64,000 nucleotides of DNA, taken from the NCBI GenBank assembly GCA_963773335.1, contig CAVZAT010000002.1, forward strand, positions 62,001 to 126,000, read 5' to 3'. Below, one piece after another: positions 8,071-16,552 of the stretch (position 1 is its first letter; each line of letters opens with the position of its first letter). The notes under the pieces were generated by a model, which saw only the letters and a program-made list of their open reading frames with translations, was not told where the DNA came from and searched no databases. The position numbers and the translations under genes are program-made. The stretch is from UBA4742 sp963773335. Its GTDB lineage: Bacteria; Actinomycetota; Acidimicrobiia; Acidimicrobiales; Acidimicrobilacustridaceae.

Positions 8071-8934
8071 CTAGTTCCCCTTGAGGCGCGGCAGGTCGCT
8101 GAATCGAGCCAACCACTGGTCGTGGAGCAGCCCGTTGGTGGCCAGGCCGCTGCCGCCCAGCGAGCCGTCGCCACCGTCGAGGTCGGTGAAGCGGCCTCCG
8201 GCCTCGGCCAGGATGACGGGCATCGGCGCCACGTCCCAGCGCGCCACCACCGGATCGCACATGGCGTCGATCCGCCCGGTGGCCACCAGCGCGTAGCCAT
8301 AGCCGTCACCCCAGGTCCGCATGGCCGCACCGCTGGAGCGCGCCGCGGCCACCATGGGCTCGCTCCAATAGTCGAACCCGGTGGCGGACAGGTAGGAGCC
8401 GGCGATCCGGTTCCGGGTGCTGACCCGCGCCGGTCGACCGTTCGCGAAGCAGCCCAGCCCCCGGCCGGCGTAGACGGTCTCCCCCAGCGCCGGCAGGTTG
8501 ATGACGCCGACGGCACAGCCCTCGCCGTCCTCGACGGCGAGCAGGTTGCAGTAGAGCGGCACACCGTGCGTGAAGGCCTTGGTGCCGTCGATGGGGTCGA
8601 TGACCCAGGTCCGACCCGAGGCTCCGGCGGTGTCCTCCTCCTCCTCGCCCACCACTGCGTCGTCGGGGAACCGGCGGGCGATCTCCTCGCGGAGGAACCG
8701 CTCGGCGGCCTTGTCGGCCGCGGTCACGGGGGTGCCGTCGCCTTTGCGCTCCACCGGCAGGTCATCGGAGCGGAACCAGCCCAGGGTCAGGTCACCGGCC
8801 CGGCGCAACAGATCGACAGCCACCTCGACCAAGCCGGCCAACTCCTCGGTCGGGATGGGGGGCTGTTCGGGCGTGGTCTCGGGTTCGGGGGAAGGCACGG
8901 CGGCATCATCGCGCCGGTGACCGGGGCCGGTCAC
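8071..8934 (-). CDS. hisN: Inositol monophosphatase-family histidinol-phosphatase
   Basis: The 287-residue protein has the metal-binding signature of the inositol-monophosphatase superfamily: VVGEEEED (about 94-101, metal-binding Glu), WVIDPIDGTKAF (110-121, two metal-binding Asp) and DPVVARWDVAPMPVILAEAGG (third Asp). Variants with DPIDGTKAF and the C-terminal RWDVAP are typical of HisN, which removes phosphate from L-histidinol phosphate in histidine synthesis. The first 25 residues are a low-complexity Pro/Glu/Thr extension, so the true start could be later. No other his genes are adjacent, so a general sugar- or inositol-phosphatase role cannot be excluded. Confidence 0.75.
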   Translation of the reverse strand: MTGPGHRRDDAAVPSPEPETTPEQPPIPTEELAGLVEVAVDLLRRAGDLTLGWFRSDDLPVERKGDGTPVTAADKAAERFLREEIARRFPDDAVVGEEEEDTAGASGRTWVIDPIDGTKAFTHGVPLYCNLLAVEDGEGCAVGVINLPALGETVYAGRGLGCFANGRPARVSTRNRIAGSYLSATGFDYWSEPMVAAARSSGAAMRTWGDGYGYALVATGRIDAMCDPVVARWDVAPMPVILAEAGGRFTDLDGGDGSLGGSGLATNGLLHDQWLARFSDLPRLKGN

Positions 8935-9039
8935 CGCCCGGGCGTCCCGAGCCCGCCCGGGCGTCCCGAGCGGGCGCTGAACCGGTGACCGCCCCTGTTA
9001 GCCTCCGGCCGTCCCACCCGCTCCTGATCGGAGTTCGTC

Positions 9040-10140
9040 ATGCGCGCCGCCGTCCTGGAGGCACCCGGAACCCAGCTGGCGGTGTACGACGACGTCGTCA
9101 TCGACGAGCCGCACGCGGGCGAAGTGCTGGTCCGTGTCGCGCATTGCGGGGTGTGCCACAGCGACCTGAGCCTGGTCGACGGTGACCTGCCCGCCCCGCT
9201 GCCGGTGGTGCTGGGTCACGAGGCCGCGGGGGTGGTCGAGGCGCTGGGGCCTGGCGTGACCGACCTGGCGGTGGGCGATCACGTGGTACTCACGCCCTGC
9301 CCCCCGTGCGGTCACTGCTACTGGTGCATGCGGGGAGAGGCCAGCAGCTGTGTCAACAGCCTGTCCATGATGAGCTCGACCCACCTCGACGGCGGCACCC
9401 GGCTCAGTCGCGGGGACCAGACCGTCTACCGGGGCCTGGCCGTGGCCGCCTTCGCCGAACAGGTGGTGATCCAGCAGGAAGGCGCCGTGCGCATCGATCC
9501 CGGCGTGGCCCTTGACGTGGCCTGCGTCATCGGTTGCGCGGTGCAGACCGGCGTGGGCGCCGCGCTCTACACCGCCGCCATTCGGGCCGGAGACACCGCC
9601 GCGGTGCTCGGCCTGGGCGGCATCGGTCTGTCGATCGTGCAAGGGGCACGCCTGGCCGGCGCGTCGGTCATCATCGCCTCGGATCCGGTGCCTGAACGTC
9701 GCGACGCCGCCCTGCGCCTGGGCGCGACCCACGCCATTGATCCCCGGACCGACGATGTGACCACGGTGGCCATGGACCTGACCGGTGGCGTCGGTGTCGA
9801 CGTGGCCTTCGACGCGGTGGGCCGGCCGGCCCTGATCAACACCGGGCTGAGCGCCACCCGCCTGGGCGGGACCACAGTCATGGTGGGTGTCGCCCCCCTG
9901 GACCAGCAGTTGGTCATCGAGTCACCGACGGTGTTCGCGGCTACGGCCAAGCGCCTGATCGGGTGCCTGCTGGGCGGCGTCAACTCGCGTCGGGACATTC
10001 CGCGCCTGGTGTCGCTGTGGCAGGCTGGCCGGCTCGATCTCGAGGCACTCATCACCGGCCACCAGCCGCTGGCGGAGATCAACCAGGCCTTCGATGACCT
10101 GCGAGCCAGCCGCGGCATACGGACCGTGATCGACATCTGA
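9040..10140 (+). CDS. Zinc-dependent alcohol dehydrogenase (NDMA-dependent/class III-like)
   Basis: The 366-residue medium-chain dehydrogenase carries the catalytic zinc ligands C39 (CGVCHSD) and H60-E61 (LGHEAAG), and a structural zinc lobe with closely spaced cysteines (CPPCGHCYWCMRGEASSC). The NAD-binding loop is AVLGLGGIGLSIVQGARLAG, followed by an acidic residue in IIASDPVPERR that favours NAD over NADP. It resembles the actinobacterial NDMA-dependent alcohol dehydrogenase / S-hydroxymethyl class, cytoplasmic enzymes oxidising primary alcohols. GGAG lies seven bases upstream of ATG 9040. It is divergent from the hisN-like gene and appears to be a single-gene unit. Substrate unknown. Confidence 0.85.
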   Translation: MRAAVLEAPGTQLAVYDDVVIDEPHAGEVLVRVAHCGVCHSDLSLVDGDLPAPLPVVLGHEAAGVVEALGPGVTDLAVGDHVVLTPCPPCGHCYWCMRGEASSCVNSLSMMSSTHLDGGTRLSRGDQTVYRGLAVAAFAEQVVIQQEGAVRIDPGVALDVACVIGCAVQTGVGAALYTAAIRAGDTAAVLGLGGIGLSIVQGARLAGASVIIASDPVPERRDAALRLGATHAIDPRTDDVTTVAMDLTGGVGVDVAFDAVGRPALINTGLSATRLGGTTVMVGVAPLDQQLVIESPTVFAATAKRLIGCLLGGVNSRRDIPRLVSLWQAGRLDLEALITGHQPLAEINQAFDDLRASRGIRTVIDI

Positions 10141-10247
10141 CCCCGTTCGGGGGCTGACGGAGGCGCGCCACCCGGCAGGACCCCACCGTGAGCGGCCGGT
10201 CTCCGGTATGGCGGCGGCCCGGTCATTCGACGTGCCACCATGGGCAT

Positions 10248-11552
10248 GTGACCGCCGCCACCACGTCCGCCCCCGTCGGGTCCCTCGGGGGCGTCGGACA
10301 CCGGTGGCGCAGGGTGCTGGTCGCCATCCTGGCCGTGCTGGCCTGCATCTCGTTGCTGGTCAGCGCCGTCGGGGTGTGGGCGCACCGGACCCTGCTCAAC
10401 ACCGATTCGTGGGTTGCGGCGGTGGGACCGCTGGCCAAGGATCCCCGCATCATCGACGCGGTGGCGGTGACCCTGACCAACGAGGTCATGCAGGCTCTGG
10501 ACGTGCAGAAGGTGGCACAGGACGCGCTGCCCGCGAAGGCCGACTTCCTGGCCCAACCCCTGAGCGTGGCCGCCGAGCAGTTCGTGCAGAAGACCATCAC
10601 CCAACTGCTGAGCACCAAGCAGTTCCAGGACTTCTGGGTCCAGGCCAACCGGGTGGCGCACGCCACCGCGGTCAAGATCCTCAAGGGCGAGACGATCAAG
10701 GGGGTGAGCACCGCCAACGGTGAGGTCACCCTCAACCTGTTCCCGATGATCAGTCAGGCCCTGACGGTCGTGGGCGAGAAGGCCCCGGGCATCTTGGGCG
10801 GCGCCCGGCTGCCCGAGCTGGCGGCCTCCATCAGCCCAGACCAGGCCCGAGCCAAGCTGAGCGCAGCCCTGGGAAAGCCGCTCCCCTCGGACTTCGGGGT
10901 CATCACCGTGTTCAAGAGCGATCAGCTCAAGCTCGCCCAGGAGGGCCTGAAGCTGTTCAACGCCGTCATCGTGGTGGTGCTCATCCTGACCGTCTTGCTG
11001 TTCGCGGCCACGATCGCCCTGGCCCACAAGCGTCGTCGGGCCATCATCGCGCTGGCCCTGGGATCGGTGGGAGCCCTGGTGGTGGCCACCGCCGTCGCTC
11101 GCGTCATCAAGGGCCAGATCCTCGGCCTGGTGGGCAACGCCCAGGCCCGTGACGCAGCCAAGGCGACCATCTCCCAGCTGGTCAACCGCCTCGATCTCAT
11201 CACCCACTCGCTGCTGGTGCTGGGGCTGGCAGTCGCCATCGTCGCCTTCATGACCGGCGACAGCCGGCTGGCCCGCCGCATCCGGAGTCGATCGGCCCGG
11301 GTGGGTCGCTACCTGGCGGGCGGCGTGCCGGCCGACCAGGTGCCCAACGCGGTGATCTGGGCTCGCCGGCACGTCGCCCTGCTTCGCTGGGGCGGGTTGG
11401 CGGTGGCCGTGTTGGCGCTGCTGTTCGTGGTGAGCGGATGGGTCGGCCTGCTGGTGACCCTGGTGGTGGCCGGTCTGTTCGAGGTGGCTGTGTCGTATGT
11501 CGCCACCCGGCCCCTGCCGCCGGTGGAGACGACGAGCGCCGGCGCCGCCTGA
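10248..11552 (+). CDS. Multi-pass membrane protein of unknown function
   Basis: From GTG 10248 the protein has 434 residues. It shows an N-terminal transmembrane helix (VLVAILAVLACISLLVSAVG), a large extracytoplasmic region of about 200 residues with helical, Gln/Lys-rich segments (NTDSWVAAVGPLAKDPRIID, FVQKTITQLLSTKQFQDFWV), then four to five helices in the C-terminal half (FNAVIVVVLILTVLLFAATI, ALALGSVGALVVATAVARVI, LAVAVLALLFVVSGWVGLLV). The tail after the last helix is short. I recall this architecture among unassigned actinobacterial membrane proteins. An upstream start at 10188 adds only a basic non-conserved-looking leader. The stop lies 15 bases from the convergent DUF2252 gene. Confidence 0.7.
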   Translation: MTAATTSAPVGSLGGVGHRWRRVLVAILAVLACISLLVSAVGVWAHRTLLNTDSWVAAVGPLAKDPRIIDAVAVTLTNEVMQALDVQKVAQDALPAKADFLAQPLSVAAEQFVQKTITQLLSTKQFQDFWVQANRVAHATAVKILKGETIKGVSTANGEVTLNLFPMISQALTVVGEKAPGILGGARLPELAASISPDQARAKLSAALGKPLPSDFGVITVFKSDQLKLAQEGLKLFNAVIVVVLILTVLLFAATIALAHKRRRAIIALALGSVGALVVATAVARVIKGQILGLVGNAQARDAAKATISQLVNRLDLITHSLLVLGLAVAIVAFMTGDSRLARRIRSRSARVGRYLAGGVPADQVPNAVIWARRHVALLRWGGLAVAVLALLFVVSGWVGLLVTLVVAGLFEVAVSYVATRPLPPVETTSAGAA

Positions 11553-11567
11553 ACCGGAGCGTCGGCT

Positions 11568-12962
11568 TCAGAGGCCGGCGGTGGTCTCGATGCGGCCGTC
11601 ACGGGCGGCCGCCGAGAAGTGCTCGTAGTCTCGCTCGTTCTGGTCGGCGTAGTCGACGGCGAAGGCCGCCAGGCTGTCGTCGAACTTCGTGCTCGTGCCC
11701 AGGTATCCACTGATCAGCGCGGCCAGGCCGGTGCGGGCGTGGCCTCGGGCCACGGTGGCCGCACAGGCGGCGCCGTAGTCGCGCAGCTGGCTGGGGGTCA
11801 TGACCGCCGCGTCCACCGAGCCCTTCATATCGCGCAGCTGGCGCACGTAGTAGCACCGGTCCTCGAAGCCGAGCCAGCCGAGCATCATGTCGCTGACCCC
11901 TTGCATCAGGTGCTGGCCCACCACCACGCGCTGACCGTGGTTGGTGAGCATGCTCTTGCCCACAAAGGGTTCGAGGATGGAGGACTCGGCTTCTTTGACC
12001 TGCAGGAACAGCGGCCCGCCGTTGACCCGACCCTCGAGCAGGATCATGAAACAGCGCGTGCCCACGCTGCCCACGCCCACCACCTTGCGGGCCGCGTCCA
12101 CGAAGCGGAACCCCCGCATGAGCAGCTGGCGCTCCGCCGACAGCGATGACAGGTACGACTCCATCAACTCGTTGGCGTGGCCCAGGATGGCGGGATCGTG
12201 GATGCGCTCCACCACCGGCGGCTTCTCGATCACCTCGAGCTCACCATCGACCAGGTGGGCCAGCTTCTCGAACGCGTGCTGGTTGGTGTTGGCCCGGGCC
12301 TTGGCGATGATGCGCTCGGCCGCGTCCACCAGCGGCGTGGAGTACGGCGAGGCCTGGGCAGCGTCGATGTCGGTGCGCTGGTACCACAGGTCGAGCATCG
12401 GCATCTGGGCGAAGCTGGCCATGGCGGTGCGGTAGGCGCGCCCGACGGCGGCGGCCGCGGCCATCGCCTTGATCTCGCGAAAGCCGTTGGCCCGCGCCGC
12501 CACCACCACGCTGGCCGCCAGGCGCTTCACGTCCCACTCCCAGGGGCCGGGCAGCGTCTCGTCGAAGTCGTTGACGTCGAAGACCAGGTGGCGATCCGGC
12601 GCCGCGTACATGCCGAAGTTCATCAGGTGGGCGTCGCCACAGATCTGCACGTTGATGCCGCTGGTGGCCGTACGCGACAGGTCGCTCGCCATCACATACG
12701 GTGACCCGCGGTAGTAGGCGAAGGGCGAGGCCAGCATGCGACCCCAACGGATGGGGATCAGCTCGGGTACCCGGTTGCGGTTGGTCCACTCCAGCAGCTC
12801 GATCGGGTCGGGCCGACCGGGGGGCGGCGTCCACCCGGCGTGAGCTCGCCGTGGCGAATGCTGTCGCAACGTGCGCCCGCGCTCGTAGAGCGTGTCGCGG
12901 TCCTCGTCCGGATAGCGGGTCAACTCGGCGGGAGCCGACGTGCTGGCAGTGGCGGTGCTCAT
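11568..12962 (-). CDS. DUF2252 family protein
   Basis: The 464-residue protein matches the DUF2252 pattern: RVPELIPIRWGRMLASPFAY, YRGSPYVMASDLS, QICGDAHLMNFGMYAAPDRH and VFDVNDFDETLPGPWEWDVK, then a C-terminal half with QRVVVGQHLMQGVSDMMLGW. The GDAH-x-x-NFG and NDFDE motifs recall the catalytic loop and metal site of aminoglycoside-phosphotransferase-like kinases, so a small-molecule kinase role is plausible, but no substrate is known. ATG 12962 has AAGAGGG about six bases upstream. A TAGCGT box at 13016-13021 could start a transcript whose first codon is an out-of-frame ATG at 13009. Confidence 0.85.
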   Translation of the reverse strand: MSTATASTSAPAELTRYPDEDRDTLYERGRTLRQHSPRRAHAGWTPPPGRPDPIELLEWTNRNRVPELIPIRWGRMLASPFAYYRGSPYVMASDLSRTATSGINVQICGDAHLMNFGMYAAPDRHLVFDVNDFDETLPGPWEWDVKRLAASVVVAARANGFREIKAMAAAAAVGRAYRTAMASFAQMPMLDLWYQRTDIDAAQASPYSTPLVDAAERIIAKARANTNQHAFEKLAHLVDGELEVIEKPPVVERIHDPAILGHANELMESYLSSLSAERQLLMRGFRFVDAARKVVGVGSVGTRCFMILLEGRVNGGPLFLQVKEAESSILEPFVGKSMLTNHGQRVVVGQHLMQGVSDMMLGWLGFEDRCYYVRQLRDMKGSVDAAVMTPSQLRDYGAACAATVARGHARTGLAALISGYLGTSTKFDDSLAAFAVDYADQNERDYEHFSAAARDGRIETTAGL

Positions 12963-13009
12963 GGGTCGCCCTCTTGAGACCGACCGACCGACACGCCGAG
13001 CTCAGTCAT

Positions 13010-13021
13010 CCCGCGACGCTA
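13010..13021 (-). promoter_or_regulatory. Candidate -10 box upstream of the DUF2252 gene
   Basis: On the minus strand TAGCGT (13016-13021) is followed by six bases and an ATG at 13009-13007. That ATG is out of frame with the DUF2252 start at 12962, so the transcript would carry a 47-base leader beginning with AUG, then a normal ribosome binding site. Confidence 0.3.
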
Positions 13022-13081
13022 GACCAGAGCGGCGTGGGGCTGGTCCGGAAGGTCGGGCGGGATTCCCCCGCGGTCGCCGGG

Positions 13082-14619
13082 TCAGAACGGGCGCGCGGGT
13101 GGCGTGTGCGACGGATTGGCGGGGGCCACCGCGGGGTCGGCTTGACGACTCGGCAGGGGGGCGGGTGCCGGTGTGCTGGGCGCCTGGGCCGTGGCGCGGT
13201 GGCGGGCGCGGTGGCGGTGGCGGGCGCCTGGGCCGCGGGCGCGGGCGCGGTGGCGGTGGCGGTGGCGGGCGCGGTGGTGGCCGTAGGAGCGGATGCTGCC
13301 GGCGGGGTCGGTGCCGAACCCGAGCGGGCCTGAGTCGGGGGATCAGCGGCGGTGGCCTCGGCCATGGTGGCGCGGATCTCGCCGGCCCGGGTGAAGTAGA
13401 TGGAGGCCACCCGATCGACGGCGGCCTGGTCCAACACCATCGCGGTCTGGTTGTACGTGCTGACGGCCCGCAGGATCTTGCACACCTCTTTGGGCAGGTA
13501 CGGCCGCAGGTCGCCGTCACCCAGGTTGCGGCTCACGTCGCGGAGGTAGTCGGCGGCCCCCGGGGCAATGGTGATGCCGGCCGCTCCGGCCGAGCGGACC
13601 AGCACCTCGTCGAACTCGGTGTCGCTGATCGACGACACCAGGATCTTGTTCTGGATCCGGCGGTAGAAGGCCTCGTCGCCCAGGGTGGTGGGGTCGAGGT
13701 TGGTGGAGAACACGACCTTCACGTCGAAGGGGATGTCGAAGCGCACACCGTAGGACAGGCTCAGGTAGTCGATCCGCCGATCCAACGGCACGATCCAGCG
13801 GTTCAGCAGAGCCTCCGGGCTGATGGTCTGGCGGCCGAAGTCGTCGATGACCAGCAGTCCGTTGTTGGCCTGCATCTGGATGGGGGCGAGGTAGATGCCG
13901 TTGCTGGCCTCGTAGGTCAGATCCATCATGTCGGTGGTCAGCTCGCCACCGACCACGATGCTGGGTCGGCGACACAGCACCCAACGGGGATCGAGATCAG
14001 GGGGCTGCTCGTCGAGCGGTTCGTGGATGACGGGGTCGTAGACGGTGATGAGCTGGTTGTCGACCTCGAGCGCTCGCGGGACGTACACCGCATCGGTGTG
14101 CACCCGGATGAGGCGCTCGGCCACGCTGGTCTTGCCGGTGCCCGGCGGCCCATAGAGGAACATCGCACCCTCGGTGAGCAGCGCCGGGCCGAGCTCGTCG
14201 AGCATGCGGTTGCCGATCACCAGATCTTGGAACGCGGCCCGCATCGACTCGCGGCTCACCACGGGTTCGGAGTGCTGGCTGGTGACCATGGCGTTGTAGT
14301 CGCGCAGGCTGACCGGGGCGATCCCGGCGTATCGGGACAGCTCCATGCGCTCTCGGGCGGTGTCGCGTCCCTGCTCGGTCAGCTCGAAGATGTAGTCCCG
14401 GCCCTCGAGGCCGAGGAGATCGATGTGGCGCAGGTCGCGCAGTTCCTCGACCACGGTGGTGATGATCGCCACGCTCAGGCCCAGACCCTGGCTCAGCTTC
14501 AGCGTCGACGACCGACCCTCGTAGAGGGCGCGGCGCAGGGCCAGGTCCTGTACGAGCGAGCCAGGGATCCCCAGCTCCTCGATGGTGCGTGGTGCACGCG
14601 GCATCCCCACTTGTCCCAT
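13082..14619 (-). CDS. AAA-type ATPase with N-terminal winged-helix-like region and Pro/Ala-rich tail, frame interrupted in the tail
   Basis: The protein has three parts. Residues 1-110 are helical with LGLSVAIITTVVEELRDLRH, which looks like a winged-helix or coupling domain. Residues about 130-400 are a P-loop ATPase: Walker A GPPGTGKTS, Walker B GLLVIDDFGRQ, sensor region VKVVFSTNLDP and an arginine-rich C-terminal lid. It resembles MoxR/RuvB-like AAA proteins. The tail is low complexity (Ala/Pro/Thr). The continuous frame ends at 13006 with an implausible basic peptide. A frame change near 13190-13290 gives a natural Pro/Ala tail ending THTPPARPF at 13082; I prefer that end. Such ATPases often act with VWA proteins, but none is adjacent. 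Confidence 0.7.
13188..13292. repeat. GCG/GTG-type low-complexity DNA
   Basis: This stretch consists of imperfect short repeats of GCGGTGGCGG and GGCGCCTGGG type that encode the Ala/Pro/Thr tail of the ATPase. Slippage or assembly errors are likely here, and the frame of the ATPase tail changes within it. Confidence 0.6.
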
Positions 14620-14721
14620 GACCGACGGCCTCCTCAGCTCAAGCTGGCGTCACATGACCATCGGCCGCAGGACCAGTCCTCTTGAGGGAGCCGAGCCCGA
14701 GGTTTCGGGCCAAGATGGGGC

Positions 14722-15135
14722 ATGAGCCGATTCCGCCCGTCGGATCCCCGGCCCGAGCGCATCTGGCCGGCTCGGGCCATGGGTATGGGATTCCTGGCCA
14801 GTGGGCTGGTTCACATGGTCCGTCCGTCTGTGTTCGAACCGCTGATCCCCCCGGAGCTGCCTGCGGCCACCGAGCTGGTCTACGTGAGTGGAGCGGCGGA
14901 GCTGGTGTGCGCCTTCGGACTGCTCACGCGACGACGGTGGGCGGGGCCGGCCAGCGTGGCCGTGTTGTTGGCCGTGTGGCCGGGGAACTTCCAGATGGCC
15001 CGTGACGTGACCGCCCAGGCCGGCCCCGAGGATCGGCTCAAGGTCGCGGCGGTGTGGGCCCGGCTGCCGGTGCAGCTGCCGATGATGTGGGCGGCCATGC
15101 AGGGCCGTCCGGCCCGCCTGGCCGCGGCGCCGTAG
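14722..15135 (+). CDS. DoxX-like membrane protein
   Basis: The 137-residue protein has about four hydrophobic helices (MGMGFLASGLVHMVRPSVFE, LVYVSGAAELVCAFGLLT, WAGPASVAVLLAVWPGNFQM, LPVQLPMMWAAM). The spacing and the motif GAAELVCAFGLL, with a small-residue-rich second helix and acidic residue, fit the DoxX-like/DUF4267 group of small membrane proteins. GATGGGG lies a few bases before ATG 14722. Its 3' end overlaps the convergent CcdA/MauF-like gene by 98 bases. Function unknown; DoxX-type proteins sometimes work with redox systems, and a redox module follows. Confidence 0.65.
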   Translation: MSRFRPSDPRPERIWPARAMGMGFLASGLVHMVRPSVFEPLIPPELPAATELVYVSGAAELVCAFGLLTRRRWAGPASVAVLLAVWPGNFQMARDVTAQAGPEDRLKVAAVWARLPVQLPMMWAAMQGRPARLAAAP

Positions 15136-15919
15136 CTCGAGCCGCCCCGACCCGCGGGCCGGCGGGCCGGCGGGTTTGCAGGTGGACCGCGACCAGCAAC
15201 GCCACCCCGAGGGCTGCCACGGCACCGATGGCCGGTCCGACCGCGATGCCGGCGACCACGCTCACCCCGAACTGCACGGCGATGACCTGCTGGCGGCTGG
15301 CGGGACCCCAGGCGTCGAAGCGCCGGTGGAAGGCGTGTAGCGCGGCCGGCGTGGTGATGCGCACCGACAACAACACGGCCAGACCGCGCAGCAGGCCGAA
15401 CAGCGTCAAGACGGCCAACGCCGCGGCCGGGCTGCCGGTGAGGGCGGCCAGCACCACGAGCAGGTACAGCGCGGCGGTCATGATGTAGGTGATCACGCCG
15501 GCGCCGATCTGCCAGCCGAATCCGCTGGCATAGACCCATCGCCGGTAGCGGCCGAGCCACAGCTCGTCGACCTGGCGTCGGTGGAAGGGCAGCTGCCGAC
15601 CGAACGGCGCGAGGTCGGATCCTCCAGCGATCAGCGCGGAGACCGCGGCGACCAATGCCGCGGTTTCAGCACTGGGACCAAGGGTCGCGACGCCCATCGC
15701 GAGGCCCGCGGCCACCAGGCCGAGGGTGGCTCCGCCAACGGTGGCGCCGACCACGAACCAGGCCGCGGTGGCCGCGTAGCGGTGGCCGCGGCTGCGTTCG
15801 GCCAAGGGCGTGAGGGTGGAGAGCATCGACAACCCGCAGGGGGACCAGGTCGAGCGGACGGCGGCCGCCACCGCCACCACGATCGCCAGAACCAGCATCA
15901 GGCTGTTCACGGAACTCAT
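15038..15919 (-). CDS. CcdA/MauF-like membrane protein of a redox module
   Basis: The 293-residue protein has six or more transmembrane helices. Near the N-terminus is AAVRSTWSPCGLSMLSTLTP, resembling the SPC motif at the first helix of CcdA/DsbD/MauF-type membrane electron-transfer proteins, but with a single Cys in this motif instead of a pair. The next helices are GLVAAGLAMGVATLG, ETAALVAAVSALIAG, GVITYIMTAALYLLVVLAAL and GVSVVAGIAVGPAIGAVAAL. The last 45 residues are Pro/Ala-rich and overlap the DoxX-like gene on the other strand by 98 bases, so the real C-terminus may be shorter. It lies 99 bases downstream of the MauE-thioredoxin-unknown operon in the same direction. Confidence 0.6.
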   Translation of the reverse strand: MSSVNSLMLVLAIVVAVAAAVRSTWSPCGLSMLSTLTPLAERSRGHRYAATAAWFVVGATVGGATLGLVAAGLAMGVATLGPSAETAALVAAVSALIAGGSDLAPFGRQLPFHRRQVDELWLGRYRRWVYASGFGWQIGAGVITYIMTAALYLLVVLAALTGSPAAALAVLTLFGLLRGLAVLLSVRITTPAALHAFHRRFDAWGPASRQQVIAVQFGVSVVAGIAVGPAIGAVAALGVALLVAVHLQTRRPAGPRVGAARATAPRPGGPDGPAWPPTSSAAAPAAGPTPPRP

Positions 15920-16018
15920 GGTGCCACGCGGCCGGCCGGCACGGGGAGCGATGCTCCCGGGCGATGGGGTGGCTCGTCGCGGATGGCGATTCCGGCGACG
16001 GCGACCGGGGTCGAGGAC

Positions 16019-16552
16019 TCAGGTGATCGTGATGGTGCGGAGAACCCGGTTCAGCGGGCGAACGGTGGCTCGGCGCAGCAGGTAGCTGCCCAGCACCACA
16101 TACAGGCAGAACGGGCGCCCGGCGTGCGTGAAGAACCACTGGGCACCACCCTGGCCCGGGAGCGGCCGTTGCAGCCGGTTGGGCCCGAACGCATCGGGCG
16201 CGACCGGCCAGGGCACCTGCAGGGTGGCGAAGAGCGCGGTGCCCACTGACTCGTGGCCGTACTCGAACAGCGACACGAAGATGTGGTGTGCACCCATGAG
16301 CTCGACTGCGCCACCTCCGAAGTCCCCCCGGTGGCTGGGCAGGGAGAAGTTGGCCAGCTGGAGCACCGGATAGCTGGCGGCCAGGGGCAGGTTGCTCCGA
16401 CCATGCCGGTTCGGTCCGGCCAGACCGCCGGTTGGGCTCGAGGGCGTCGTGGGCGAGGTTGGAGCGGCTTCGGGTGACCGAAGGTAGATCTCGCCCTCCC
16501 AGCCACCGCCCACCTCGGCCGACAGACCCTGGGCCTGGAGTCGGCGGCTCAT
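16019..16552 (-). CDS. Conserved hypothetical protein of the MauE/thioredoxin operon
   Basis: The 177-residue protein starts with ATG 16552, overlapping the stop of the thioredoxin-like gene by 4 bases (ATGA), so it belongs to that operon. After a Pro/Thr/Ser-rich segment the conserved-looking core is VLQLANFSLPSHRGDFGGGA, VELMGAHHIFVSLFEYGHES, GTALFA, FGPNRLQRPLPGQGGAQWFF and GRPFCLYVVLGSYLL. It is neither obviously secreted nor membrane-bound. Position suggests the slot that mauA occupies in mau clusters, but it has one Cys and lacks the features of a tryptophylquinone subunit. Possibly an accessory protein of the redox module; function unknown. Confidence 0.6.
   Translation of the reverse strand: MSRRLQAQGLSAEVGGGWEGEIYLRSPEAAPTSPTTPSSPTGGLAGPNRHGRSNLPLAASYPVLQLANFSLPSHRGDFGGGAVELMGAHHIFVSLFEYGHESVGTALFATLQVPWPVAPDAFGPNRLQRPLPGQGGAQWFFTHAGRPFCLYVVLGSYLLRRATVRPLNRVLRTITIT

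Noticed and set aside
9567..11372. 601-aa minus-strand ORF antisense to the alcohol dehydrogenase and membrane protein genes
   Set aside because: Composition is Gly/His/Gln/Arg-rich without domain motifs, while the plus-strand genes have clear families. It is a high-G+C shadow.
16019..16552. MauA-like tryptophylquinone subunit
   Set aside because: Only one Cys and no signal peptide or Trp-Trp cofactor signature, although the gene position is suggestive.
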